Below are positions 20,595 through 31,733 of a stretch of DNA of 64,000 nucleotides, one piece after another. This DNA comes from Phymatolithon calcareum (Eukaryota; Rhodophyta; Florideophyceae; Hapalidiales). Under the pieces are notes generated by a model. That model had not been told where the DNA came from. It saw only the letters and a list, made by a program, of their open reading frames with translations, and ran no database searches. Position 1 is the first letter of the stretch. Each line of letters starts with the position of its first letter. The stretch is taken from positions 744,001 through 808,000 of the forward strand of contig OZ345379.1 in the NCBI GenBank assembly GCA_977006965.1, in the 5' to 3' direction. The position numbers and the translations under genes were made by a program.

Positions 20595-21584
20595 CTAGCT
20601 GAACGTACTTTGTTCCACTTCGGAGACTACAAACACCGAGGAGCGGGAGTAGAACGAGTGATGTGCGGGCTGAGCAACGGTACCGGGACTCGCGATTGGC
20701 CCAACGCAATCGGGGAGAGAAGGTTCATGTGGTTCTACCACAGGAAGCAATGGCCGGGCGGGGACGCGGCGACGGTGGAGCGAGCCTCTTAGTGGTTCAA
20801 GAACGGTACCTGACTGGATAACGCGAGCGGGGCTGCATGGAGCACTGCGGGCTACCCGCGATGGATGCCTCTCCAGCTTAAATGCTGTCCAGTTGAATAC
20901 AACTGAAATAACGCGAAGCGTCATCACAAGATCCAGTGCCTTTGACTTCTGCAATGCGGCCCAAACCATGGTCATCATCGGCTCATCCAGCGAATGTGGC
21001 TTTTCTACGACCCAGAACGAGTAAAGCATCCACAGGAGCGATACCTGTCCTGCCTTTACGACCACAGCCTGCCAAAATTCACCAGGCAGAAGACCGATGT
21101 CGAGCAGGAGGAGAACCATAAAAATGAACTTGAGCGATTCCACACCGAGTTTGAGTTTCGAAACATCAAACTCCTTCATACCCGCCGCCCAATCTCCTGG
21201 GATTATTGGCACAAGACGAGCACCGTTGGAGGAGTAAAACGCTAAAATGGCGATAACTTGCCCCGTCAAACCGGCCCTCAATAGAAGACGACGACTGCGG
21301 TCCACATGCTTCTTGCCAATTGCGCGGATTAAATGGTAAATGGCCGTGAACGAAACGGAGAAGAAAATGACGATGAGCTCTAAGTCATTGGTGTTTTCAC
21401 GCCAAGGAAGAACCGCGAAGTTGAGCAGAAACACAAGTGGTGGCAATGGGTCAACAATCACGTTTTCGCGGCTGAAAAAGCAACAGAACCAAACAGATAA
21501 GGCTGGGACAGCAATACAAGGCAGGACGAATAGTTCTCGGTGAAGAATGACAGAGCCTGACAAATGTTCGCGCATAGGGTCCAT
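20595..21584 (-). pseudogene. TMP copy B: membrane protein gene truncated by a late stop
   Basis: 329 codons from the ATG at 21584 (MDPMREHLSGS). All six hydrophobic segments are open and close to copy A (for example SRENVIVDPLPPLVFLLNFA). The frame ends EVEQSTFS-stop. Beyond it, in the same frame but with a further stop, the DNA still spells a remnant of the conserved C-terminal end (SANRLV, then stop, then SLN), so about 32 residues were lost by nonsense mutation. The truncated protein might still be made. It shares a parent with copy A more closely than with the 35-46 kb array. Confidence 0.8.
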
Positions 21585-22136
21585 AATATGGCCCCTATTA
21601 TGTTACGGATTGGTAGGACACTACCCTGAGTAGTGCACTGATCGGCGCCAGGTAGCTGTTCGGGCACAGGGGCCAAACAGACGCGGGGTATGACAACCCC
21701 CGCTATAGTACACTGACAGTTCTGCGGCGGGGATGTTATTGTTGCTGCCGTACGGCGGTTAACCTTGACGAAGCATTAACAGGAAACCGGAAACCTGGCG
21801 CGCCAGGTGTACGCGTACAGTACTCTTGCACCATGCATGGTGCACACATGTGTGCATTTATAGGTCCTAGGACCCTACTCACGTGACACTTCCGTGATTT
21901 CATTTACAGTACAAACTATAATTTCAGAACCATAGTTTCGGTTGAGGATCCAATGGCACGCGTCCCTGATCACTGGTACGTGCCACTTGGTGCGCAGGTA
22001 ATGCTTGGCGAGCTGTGTATGGCCAGGGTGCTTTCAGAAATTGAACAGTTACTGAGCGCATCAAAGTTATTTCCAGAAATGCTGATATTGGAGCTCCGGA
22101 CTGTTAATATTAGTAGGTAGAAAGTGATGAAAAGAT
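21585..22136. other. Spacer without a supported gene
   Basis: Contains the upstream flank of TMP copy B and a TACAGTAC word. A 48-codon plus-strand frame from ATG at 21953 (MARVPDHWYVPLGAQVMLGE) reads like protein but is too short to call; it may be a relic of a neighbouring element. Confidence 0.4.
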
Positions 22137-22556
22137 TCAACCTGAGGAAATGCTCTGTAATGTGCACTTACTGTGCGCTTGGGACAAACTTTTGTTTTCG
22201 GAAGTGTGCCAGCCATGAAAGATGTTACGAAGCTGCTTCACAGCGCTGACTGTTCTTCTCCCGTTGCATATGGTCCTTCTATGAATCATACTTTTTTCCT
22301 TTGTCAACATCGTTTCTTGCCCACAGCTATATTCTGAACTTTTCATGGGCCGGCGGTGCATCCTGGAATTGAAGTCTTTCAGATCCAAACCACGACCGCA
22401 TTGGAGGAACAAGAAATTGGCTTGATGCCAGTGGTCATAGCGAATCACTACGACTAACTGGTGTGCGAAGAAATTCTTAAACAGCACGTGGATCTTCCTG
22501 AGGCTATACAACGCTGAGCGCACGAAAGGTAATAAACTCTTCTTTTATTTGCTTCA
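22137..22556 (-). mobile_element. Transposase-like fragment, possibly piggyBac type
   Basis: The minus-strand frame 22523-22137 reads SLRKIHVLFKNFFAHQLVVV, then IRYDHWHQA and a basic C-terminal part. HVLFKNFF..L resembles the second-Asp region of piggyBac transposases (vDNfytS..L), with Asp changed to Lys. A second fragment with the same peptide (VLFKNVVAHHLVLVIRYDR) is at 47265-47400 on the plus strand. Both are decayed. The family assignment is tentative. Confidence 0.35.
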
Positions 22557-22559
22557 ATA

Positions 22560-23453
22560 TACTATAAAATGAAACATTCGTCCCTGGCTTTAATTTGGAG
22601 GCCTGGATAAGAGCAATTAACAAGTTTAACATCTTTCAGTTTGGTCAGGATAAAAATAAACCATTTCACGTTGACTTAAATGGGTATACACAGAATTGGT
22701 GATGGCAATGATTTTTCCACAATTTGGGGTGATTTTTCTTTGCCTGCCCTGTGGCAAGCAACATGTTAACGTCTATTGTTTCACCCGCATTGTATGCGGA
22801 CTTTATGCTATAGTACTCGGGTACTACATCCAGGCAATTTTGAGTTAAAGTTTTCTTTGTGGGTGCAAGCAGGAAAACTCCCGTCTTTATAAGCTTACGT
22901 GGCTCAGATTGAGCTCTATATTAAATGAACGGCCTAGTCGGAATTTCGGTACCAGAGCACTGTGACACGAAATGGAAGAGGTTGAGGGGCGAAACCGGCC
23001 CCGTTCGCGGGCACCCGTGAGTTCCTCGGCACCTTCTGTGCGTACATCCACAATGCAACGAGTGGCTGATGCGAACCAGAGCTGTCTGAATTTGAAGACG
23101 AGCACGTTGCTCAAGACGTTCTAGCTGCAACTGCAAACTGTACGTCTCTATTCAGAAACGTACTTCCTGCGATTCAAACGGCAGACGTCCCGAAAGCTTG
23201 CTGTTCTAGCATCTGCACACACAACTCAAGGCTCAGTGGAAAACAACGATCCACTGAGATGTTTGTGACTCTTCGTTCACCAGCTCATGAATACAGCACT
23301 GGTCGAGTACGGGACCTTGATCATGAAATCTCAATCACAAATAAATGCATGCTTCCATTCAAAATGAACAGGGACTGCGACAGCGCATGAAGCTTTTACT
23401 TTCAAACGGCGACTATCAGAGACGCAGCAAAAGATGACGGGCATTAGACGTCT
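22560..23453. other. Spacer without a supported gene
   Basis: AT-rich, with only short frames. It may contain the rest of the 22.1-22.5 kb element and the upstream flank of the Sel1-like pseudogene, but I see no domain in any frame. Confidence 0.4.
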
Positions 23454-25507
23454 TTGAACGAGCTCGAAGACTATGAGCGTTCTGCTGTTGAAAACATCTC
23501 ATCTGTTCAGCTGACCTATTTCTCAACGCTCATGGAAGAGAGCGCCGAGCTTGCTAATGAAAGTGGTACTCTTTTTTGGGACCGTAACGCACCTATCCGC
23601 TTGGAACGAAAACACCCAAACATTGATACTCTCATTTACAATCTTGGCATCGACACTGGAGAAGAATGCGAGAAGTTGCTTCGGCACCTCCCAGTACAAA
23701 ACGAGATATGGACGTCTTTCCTCTGGCGTAACAGTCGTAACAGTCCCAACTATCTATTGCTTCAAACAAGCATTCATGTGGACAATTTTCTTGCATTGCA
23801 TTGCGGGAATAGGCTTGGAGCGTATGTGGAAGAATGCAAGAAAACTCTGAGCTGGGAGAATCTGATCACGCAACATCGGTATTTGAGAAGCAGTACGAAC
23901 TTGAAATGAGACGGCTGCGAAGTGATGTAGTCGGTCGGAAAGATGAATATATACGGAAGTCACCGCTTTTGATAATGCTCTTCATTCTTGGATTTTCATC
24001 TTTGAAAGTGGAGACAACAAGAAATGAGGGAACTGTTTCTGGCTCAAGCCACGGCAACCCCACAATCGAATTTGAAGATGGCATCACAGGGAATCCAGTT
24101 GCAGGTCCCCAAGAACTCCGTATATATCTCACTTGTGATCAAGAATCCAAAAAAGTGTCATTAGTCTTCCGTCCAGAATCGCATGTTTTCAAGTGGCAAG
24201 AATGGAAAGATGCATGCATGGGAAGGCTTGCTGACCAAAAGCATTTTCAATCGACACGACTGTCATCGAAAAATGAGCTGCTTCGAACAGAAGCAAATCA
24301 TTCAGATATTTGCTCTCCTGTGGAGTAGATTGCTCCAGAAACGCTTGATGAAGACTACGGATTAAGGTATTAGTCAGGGTAGCCACCGTTTATGCCACAG
24401 ATTGCCAAATTCGAGATACAGAATTTGGTGGAGAACGAATACGGTTTGTGCTATTCCGAAGGTTTCGCAAAAGATTTTACTGCACTCATCGGAGCTTTGA
24501 ACAATGCAATGTACATTCATTTCGAAGAGAGACCAGTCCTTGAATCTACATACACAAACGGACATTGTGCTCGTGAAGAAGGCCGCGTGGATGACGCTCT
24601 AAGACTATTTGGACGTTGTATTGCGCATCTCCGCCACCGAGAAGCACTAATTGATGCTTTTGATATTGTCATGAGGCAAAGCCCTGTATGTGACAATCAA
24701 GTGGTTTCCCTTCAGATGCAAATGGATGTCCGATTCAAAAATCTTCTCGATCGAGACCAAATCGAAGAACACAATAGACCGGTGGATGAGATCGATCTTG
24801 GGATGCTTGCTGATTATTTTGGGCGTATATACGAGCAAACTGGATCTGAAGACGCTGGAGTGAAAAAAGCGCTGACACTGTTTTATGAAAATGGAACAAA
24901 CAGTGCCGTGTCCAATGCAGCGATTGAAGCCCTTGGATCCTTCATTGTTCATAAGAAACGCCCGTGTGTAACCTCCCCGCTTCTATTTTATCTCGCCATC
25001 GCACGCCAAAGTCGTTTCCACGAATCTCAGAATCGAGTGCATCAGGAAATTCCCGTCAAATGTTTATCGGGGCTGAGATTCTGCCGCAGAAGTCGTGACG
25101 AGCACATTGCATTGAAAATCGGATATTTGCTTGAGAATGGGTTATTTGTGGGCCGCGATACATACCGCAAGAATGCAATGATCGAGACATTTTGTACACA
25201 GGAAGGGCGGGGAGATGAAAACATGTTGCGCGGAATGTTCAAACGACTTTTTGTGAAACAAACGTCATCTGAGGAAGGAAATAAGGAAATCAATGGACAT
25301 GGGCGTGTGTTTGGAATAGGAAGACGTCCAAAAGACGCTTTGTTGTTCTACAACCATCGTCTTGACCCGCTCCCCAAGTGCAGAAATCGCTTAGGATTAC
25401 TGTATCACAAGGGAGCTCAAGGTGTTCCACCGAATGCAACGGAGGTCGAGAATGAGTATTTGGCTTCCATTGAAAAGGGAGTCTTTGACGTTTCAAAGCT
25501 CAATTAA
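23454..25507 (+). pseudogene. Sel1-like repeat protein gene, broken into three frames
   Basis: Three consecutive plus-strand frames overlap or abut: 23454-23909, 23834-24328 and 24392-25507 (371 codons). The last has degenerate Sel1-type units: AREEGRVDDALRLFGRCIAH, KIGYLLENGLFVGRDTYRK and NRLGLLYHKGAQGVPPNATE, matching the LG.LY..G.gv..d..kA..y pattern. Sel1 solenoids scaffold protein complexes. The first two parts (VSGSSHGNPTIEFEDG and others) look like globular protein I do not recognise. The phase changes at about 23.87 and 24.33 kb have no convincing splice sites, so I treat it as a pseudogene. The third frame is long enough to be expressed alone. Confidence 0.5.
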
Positions 25508-25599
25508 TCTTGTACTGATATTATCACCCGATTTTTAAAGCGTGCTGGACAGATTAAGACACGACCAGCTCTAGTAGTGATCTGAAATGGCCCGAAATG

Positions 25600-25830
25600 T
25601 CATCATGATGGGCTATAATTTGGTTACTTTTTACCCCGGTGGGAGACATATCCCGTGTCTCCCGCCCGGGTAAAAAGTACCCAAGTTATTCCCCAAAATA
25701 TCATTCCCGAGGCGTAATATATCCCATGTCTCCCGCCGAGGAAAAAAGTGGCTAAATTATTCCCCAAAATTTCTTTCCCGCGGGGTGACATATCCTATGT
25801 CACCCCGCCCGCAGAAACGAAAAGGGGATG
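25600..25830. repeat. Three tandem hairpin repeats of about 75 bp
   Basis: Three units, each with a palindrome around an ATATCC core (GGGAGACATATCCCGTGTCTCCC, CGTAATATATCCCATGTCTCC and GGGGTGACATATCCTATG with its complement). Units are separated by near-identical ATTCCCCAAAAT spacers followed by TTCCCG. Within units, changes on one side of a stem are matched by changes on the other (GGGAGAC/GTCTCCC and GGGGTGAC/GTCACCCC), which suggests the pairing itself is kept. Confidence 0.75.
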
Positions 25831-26267
25831 TCTACTACCTCAAAACAGGGCTGATAAGCCAGTTATCGACATCAACTTTCGGGATCGACCAAGTTTTGAA
25901 ACCACTCGGTAGTTCCGCGAGCGTGATTGTGGTCCCTTGGGGGTCCCACTGGCCCCTAGGAACCAATATCACGCCCCTGTAACGTCCCTAGTGATTCCTC
26001 ATCATGGCCGGTCCCTTAAGTTGCAGGTGAAAAACTATACATGTCGCACCGCCACTATTGAATCATACCTCAGTCAGACCAGTATATAAGCCAGATAATC
26101 CGTCATCCATAAAGTAAACTGGACCAGCAGAATCTGATACTCTAGTGCAGCTTACGTGCGTGGAAGTCCTCGGTCGAGGCGCATGTGCAATAAGTTTAGA
26201 CCAAAAGGGGTTATCTATATAGCTGGACCACAGGGGCAGTTGTCCAGGTTTTGTGTTAAGTACAGTA

Positions 26268-28766
26268 CAGTCGATCCTCTATTTTTGATAGGCAATGTGA
26301 GCTACACTGGTATTCAAAAATCTAGGTTATTCAAGGAGCAAAGTCGTATCATTGCGAATTAAAATATTACAGCTCAAGATTACAATATATGTCAACTCTG
26401 AAGAAGCTGTACTGTACCACATCCAGCATCCAGCTTATATTTGTACAGGGGGGTCTCGATATAGTGCCATTTTGTATAGTGCTTCACTCCCATTAGTGCA
26501 TGCTCGCTTGCGATGGCACAAGATCGTACAATTTACACGTATTCAAGCTATAATTTTAAATACTGTGCATGCTCTAAGTGTAAAGTGCAGCCACGGGCTC
26601 ACTGATGGCCATCTCGGTCACCGTTGCGCGCTGGACCATGAAGAAGAAGTCGAGCAACCGCACGCGACTCTCGCTGAACGAAAAGCTGGACGTCCTAGAG
26701 ATGCTCACTACGAACTACGATGCGACCGCTGTTATGGCCTAGTATAAGATAAGTTGTCGAGAGGTCTCTAAAATCAAGGCTGAATCATCGGTTCTGAGAA
26801 AGAAGGTTCAGGACAAGATTGCGCTGACGACGAAGTCGGACCGAACTGCCAATTTTCCGATTATCGATCGAAAGGTACTGAAATTCGTCGAGCTTGCCTG
26901 AGCGGTGAAGATGCCTGTCACACAAACGATGTTAATGCAGCCCGCACTCTTAACTTGAGAAGCTATTCTGACTGCAGAGCTATCGGTCAGCGAGCGTGCC
27001 GCTGTCGAGAAGTTCTCAGTGTCGACTGGTTGGGTGGTAAAGTGTGTTCAAAGTCATGGATTGGAGTCAATATCGCTTCATGGTCAAGCAAGCCGCTACA
27101 TTGCTTCCCTGAGCGAAAATATGCGAGGATACGATACCGATTACATTTTAAACGTAGACGAAACGGGCCTCTTCTACGAACTGCTGCCTCCTCGAACATA
27201 AGTTCTGAAACATGAATGTAAAAAGAGTCTTTAAGGGACCAATAGCATGAAGGCCAAAGACCGTATCACTGCGTATCTTTGTACAAATGCTGGTGGCACT
27301 GAAAAGGTGCCATGTGCCATTATTGGTACTGCGAAAAACCCAAGAGCTTTTCGTTTAGGGAAGCTGCCGATCTCTTACTTTAGCAACAAGGCGGCGTGGT
27401 TTAATGGACCAACATTTCGTAACTGGTTTCTATCTGTCTTCCTTCCACACCTGCCCAAGCGCACATCTAAGTCGGTTGCGTTGGTCGTCTATAATGCATC
27501 CTCGCACACGAAAGAATTGCGAGATATTTGTGGACAAGTGATACTCGAACCACTAACTCGAAATGTTACTGCTGTTCACCAGCCAACGGATTGAGGCATC
27601 ATCGACGCCTGGAAGATGATGTATCGAAAACTAATTCTACGTGAAATTATTAAGGACCTAGAGATTCAAGCTGAGCGACGCAAGTTAAACACTTCACTTC
27701 CAGGAGGGATCAAGGACTTCGAGAAGGATATGAACCTCACTTGTTTGATGTCGCTAATCTTGTGAAATCCGCACGGGACGAAGTATCCCAGATGACTCTT
27801 GCGCGGTGCTAGATAAAGTCGGCAATTTTGCCGGTCGATAAAGCTGCTGATGTAAAGGCGACATTCGGTCGAATGAAGAACACCTCCAAAAATGAAGATG
27901 TCATATGGGTCATGGAAATGTTGGGAAAACTGTCTCTCGGTGTTAGTGATGATGATGAGATTGGTCAACTTATCGATACATTAACAACAGAAAGCGACAT
28001 CAGTCGTTGGTTCGACAGAGAAGATGACGAAGATTTGAGAGACACCATTGTGGATGAAGCCATGGACGAACTTCAACGAACAGATTTTGTAGAGAAGGTC
28101 TTGGAACCCGTACAGGAGGAAGAACTAGAAGTCGAAGAGGTTGCTTGCGAGCTTTCTCAAAGTTCTGAACTGTACCAACTGTTCAGGCCCCTACAAGAGA
28201 AAGCGTTCGCCTCCTGATGCTGGTGCCCACCTTCAGCGGGCTTTGAATGGCTTCGTCGATGACATTCGAAAACAAAACGCCATCCGCAGTAGACAAAAGC
28301 TAATCACTGAATTATGGAACAAGAACAGTGCCTTCCGCCAATATCGCAGTTACAGTAATGTAAATGTTGATTGAAATTCTGTTTAGTGCTCACTTCTAAA
28401 TAGTGCCATAGGACGCCGGCTGTCATGGGGTAACACTAATCAGTGTACCCCACTGTAGTCAGAACAGCGTCATTGAACATTTCCAAGCTGTGCTGCACAT
28501 CGCAACTGTTCACGTACTCCAAGCTGCCCAAGGGACTTCTCTCATAGAAAATCCCCAATGGTAGACGTTGAAAACAGGAGGCCTAAAAATAATCAAAAAA
28601 TAGCCTTTCTTTTTGAAGCTTTCAGTTTAGATATTCTATATTCGAGTATTCAGAATGCGTTATTTTCTTTAAAATTTTGCACGAAACCGACTTGGGACAG
28701 GCATTCTGTATTAAAAAATCGAGGATCTTTTTAAAAATAGGAAACTCAAAAATCGAGGACCAACTG
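26268..28766. mobile_element. Outer TA-target element, split by a nested pogo element
   Basis: Ends CAGTCGATCCTCTATTTTTG (26268 inward) and the complement of CAGTTGGTCCTCGATTTTTG (ending 28766) are inverted repeats flanked by TA. Only about 490 bp remain after removing the inner element, with no transposase. It is best seen as a MITE or a deleted pogo-type element into which 26446-28455 inserted. Confidence 0.6.
26446..28455 (+). mobile_element. Decayed Tigger/pogo-type transposon, nested
   Basis: Flanked by TA. The terminal sequences CAGGGGGGTCTCGATATAGTG and the complement reading CAGTGGGGTACACTGATTAGTG are related inverted ends. The plus strand keeps transposase pieces: a helix-turn-helix (TRLSLNEKLDVLEMLTTNYD) near 26650, the first catalytic Asp in ILNVDETGLFYE (about 27155), ALVVYNASSHT at about 27490, where the second Asp of the intact neighbour (IMDN) is Tyr, and VTAVHQPTD-stop-GIIDAW at 27570, where the third Asp remains but the next codon is a stop. 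More shifts precede 27247. It is inactive. Confidence 0.8.
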
Positions 28767-28790
28767 TACTATAAACAAGGGCATAGAGTA

Positions 28791-31533
28791 CAGGGGGTTC
28801 TCGGATTAAGGGTCGTGTTGCAACAGACCCTTAATCCGAATCACCCCCTATTTCGAATCACGGCTATGACAAAATTAGCCACGTGGCACGGAGAACTAGA
28901 CAAATATTAAGACCAGTGCACAACAAAAATTAAAATATTGTCTGTAAACTTTTAAAAGGTTCCCCCTCCGAAATACGCTAAATTCTCGACACGCTTCACG
29001 CTGATGTACTTGGAAGCAGTTTAATTTATATATAAATCGTTACTTCCATTGAAACCACAACGTAGCCGAATAGACTCGCATAAATTCCGGGAATCTGGAT
29101 AGTCGGTTATCTGTGCGCAGTGATGAGTCATGAGGTCTCGGGTTCAATCTTCTAGGCAGGGGCGGAACAGACATTAATTTGTCTTATACGCGAGATCCAA
29201 AGAGGAATGTTCGGGAAATGCTCAATCACATCACGTCAGCTCAGATAAACCCCACTCATTGAGAATGTCGTCAGATGGATAGCTTACGTCTAAAATCTAC
29301 TTTTATAATTTTTGAGCTAAATTTTCACTAAAATATCATTCCTAATAGTACTTAGAGATGATAATTCTCTCAAAGCTGGATTTAATGCTTATAAAAAGCA
29401 GCCTCAAACTTTAACTATAGTTTAAAGGACAAAATCAACGTAAACAAGAAATGAAGGTTTTATTCCAATCGACATTACTGACTGATACTATGATTACGTC
29501 GCAGTTCGTTAGCACGGTCTAACGCTTTCATTAAAACATTTCTAAATGACTCATCTGCTATGAGATTAGAAGACTGACTCTGAAGCACTTCGAGCATCTT
29601 GATGGCACTGTCACACTCTTGAATAAAAAGTGGAACCACTTCAATGTTTTCTTGGTTATGAGATGATTCTCTGACTGCCGTATCAAATAGCGTCTGTATA
29701 TCGGCCTCAGCTGTAAACATCTGAAGTCGACCAGGAAGCGGAGCTGGACTGTTGAGAGCTTGCAGCATGTCATCCGCAGTCTCAATATCGACCAAATCAT
29801 TGAGAAACTCGTTAAGGGGAGTGTCAGGTATAGAGGACATCGCAATAACCGACCGCGACGTGTCAATAGCGACGGCGTCTTCTTTGGGTATCGTTTGAGT
29901 AAGGTCGATGAGCTCCTCGTGACCGCCAACAATACGTTTCAGCGTGTCAATATGTGTCTGAGGAAGACAGCAACTGTTCATCCAGCAATTGATAATTGCT
30001 GACTGCGTTGTAGAGCCCCATGATTGGTCCATCAATCGCATAGCGTCAGCGACGTGAGGAAGTTGTCCTTCACGAAGTCCCCAACGACCTCTGCCACTGT
30101 TTTCTTTGAAAGAGTGATTTGAGGACTGCATTCGAGATATAATATCAATTATCTCGCTTAGTAATAAGGACCGATACCGAATCTTGGACTGAGAGATGAG
30201 TCCCTTGTCCAGCGGTTGATAGGCAGCTGTGCAATTTTTCGGTAAAAACTCAATGCGAACACCAGGTAGAGTAACGTTGACATGACCTCCACAATTGTCC
30301 ATAATCAGCAGCCACGGGCCGTTCGAAACTTTTTTCACTTCTCCGTACCACCAATGAATCCACGCCATGAATCCTTCAGTATCCATCCATCCATTTGACT
30401 GAGAGCTGTAACGTGACACGCAAGTGGAATGGTCTCTGAAGCATACCGGTGCAACGGATTTACCGATGTATTTCATAGGGAGCTTGTGACTGCCATCCGC
30501 GTTAACGCAAAACACGATTGTAAGTCTTTGCCTCCATCTCTGAAACTCAGTTCCACGTTTGGCTGCTCGGGGCTCATCAGCGGTTAGATACGTTCTTGAT
30601 GGCCCCATACGGTAGAGTAGGCCCGACTCATCCTGGTTGTATATGTTTCTTGGATTATACTGGGATGCGATTTGGCGGATTTCTTCCATACGTTCAGCAT
30701 GATATGGAGGCATTGCTGCATCGCACTTCCCGTGCAATTTAAACGAAGGCTGGACTTTGTTTCGACGAAGAAATTTTTGAATCCAGCCCCTTGAAGCCTT
30801 AAATTCGGTTATCCCTTCGGCGGTTGCGGTCATTTTGGCACGCTCTTGAATTAGACCGAGCGTGACAGGCAAACGCTGGGCACGAACAAAGCAAACGAAT
30901 TCATTGACCTTCTCGTCAACGATTGGGTGCTTAGCTTTCCACTGGCGCTTTGATTCAGGACTCAGTCCTTCCTCATGCTGGGAAAGCAAAAATTCTCGGC
31001 TTTGTTTGATACGCTGGACAGTGGACGTGCCGATGTTAAAGCGAAGAGCCGCTTTTTGAATCCCAAAGTCACGGTCCAAGAAGCGAATGACTTGTAGTTT
31101 CTCGCCAAGTGTGAGATTTCGACGACCGGGCTTGGTGATTGGACCCGCCATGGCTAATTGCTGATGTGGTGCGGTGTGTGTGAGGGGAGAGTGAGCTACT
31201 TAAGAATGTAAATAATGTTCAACTTTGCTGATGTCATAAGCTTCCTCAACCATATGCACAAATGTATGGACAATCCTTGAAATTTTACTAGAAATAAGTT
31301 TCTTTGTGTAGTATTCGTAATTTTTCTGTAAACTTCTCATCATGGCAGAAATGTTTATCTGGTTTTTTGTCGAGAACTTTAAAACTCAGCCAATCCAATG
31401 ATCCGAGCTATGAGATTTATGGGCACTGCACTAACTCCCGGTGTTCACACTAGAAATATCATATTTGGCTGAAATTGACCCTTAATCCGAATCAGCCCCT
31501 AACATGGAGCACCCTTAATCCGAGGACCCCCTG
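28791..31533 (-). mobile_element. Complete Tigger/pogo-type DNA transposon, 2.74 kb
   Basis: Terminal inverted repeats of 23 bp differ at one or two positions (CAGGGGGTTCTCGGATTAAG at 28791 against CAGGGGGTCCTCGGATTAAG read inward from 31533). Each is flanked by TA, the expected target duplication. A subterminal sequence, GACCCTTAATCCGAATCA, occurs near both ends (28826 and 31477) and may bind transposase. It encloses one intact 558-codon transposase gene. Only 22 bases plus the TA separate it from the older element ending at 28766. Confidence 0.9.
29475..31151 (-). CDS. Tigger/pogo-type transposase, apparently intact
   Basis: 558 residues, ATG at 31151, intronless. Residues about 8-50 form a psq-like helix-turn-helix (LGEKLQVIRFLDRDFGIQKA); about 70-135 form the second, CENP-B/Tc5-type DNA-binding domain (ERAKMTATAEGITEFKASRGWIQKFLRR). 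The DDE_1 catalytic core follows, with D174 (NIYNQDESGLLYR), D285 (LLIMDNCGGHV) and D315 (CTAAYQPLDKG), the usual D-D-D set of this group. A charged tail follows. It cuts and pastes the element that encloses it. Absence of stops over 1.7 kb and well-matched inverted repeats suggest recent activity. It reads opposite to the decayed relative at 26.4-28.5 kb, from which it is clearly diverged. Confidence 0.92.
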   Translation of the reverse strand: MAGPITKPGRRNLTLGEKLQVIRFLDRDFGIQKAALRFNIGTSTVQRIKQSREFLLSQHEEGLSPESKRQWKAKHPIVDEKVNEFVCFVRAQRLPVTLGLIQERAKMTATAEGITEFKASRGWIQKFLRRNKVQPSFKLHGKCDAAMPPYHAERMEEIRQIASQYNPRNIYNQDESGLLYRMGPSRTYLTADEPRAAKRGTEFQRWRQRLTIVFCVNADGSHKLPMKYIGKSVAPVCFRDHSTCVSRYSSQSNGWMDTEGFMAWIHWWYGEVKKVSNGPWLLIMDNCGGHVNVTLPGVRIEFLPKNCTAAYQPLDKGLISQSKIRYRSLLLSEIIDIISRMQSSNHSFKENSGRGRWGLREGQLPHVADAMRLMDQSWGSTTQSAIINCWMNSCCLPQTHIDTLKRIVGGHEELIDLTQTIPKEDAVAIDTSRSVIAMSSIPDTPLNEFLNDLVDIETADDMLQALNSPAPLPGRLQMFTAEADIQTLFDTAVRESSHNQENIEVVPLFIQECDSAIKMLEVLQSQSSNLIADESFRNVLMKALDRANELRRNHSISQ

Positions 31534-31733
31534 TACTTGCATACCAAGAAGTGGAAGAATATAGAAACAAGGAGTAAAAGACGTCCCGTGCACAAGCCTA
31601 AGGCGGATCAATTCTGCGTAACCGTTCGTAGGTAAGCAATTGCACGATTCCGCGGTCGGTTCGTAGGCCGGGAACTTGCATTTCTACCTTTGTGTCACAC
31701 TATATTCTCCCACCACAAAAAGACCCTGTTTGA

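Noticed and set aside
29090-29175. tRNA-like or SINE head (AGTCGGTTA and GGGTTCAATC)
   Set aside because: It lies inside the pogo element, the stems pair poorly, and no target duplication or tail is seen.
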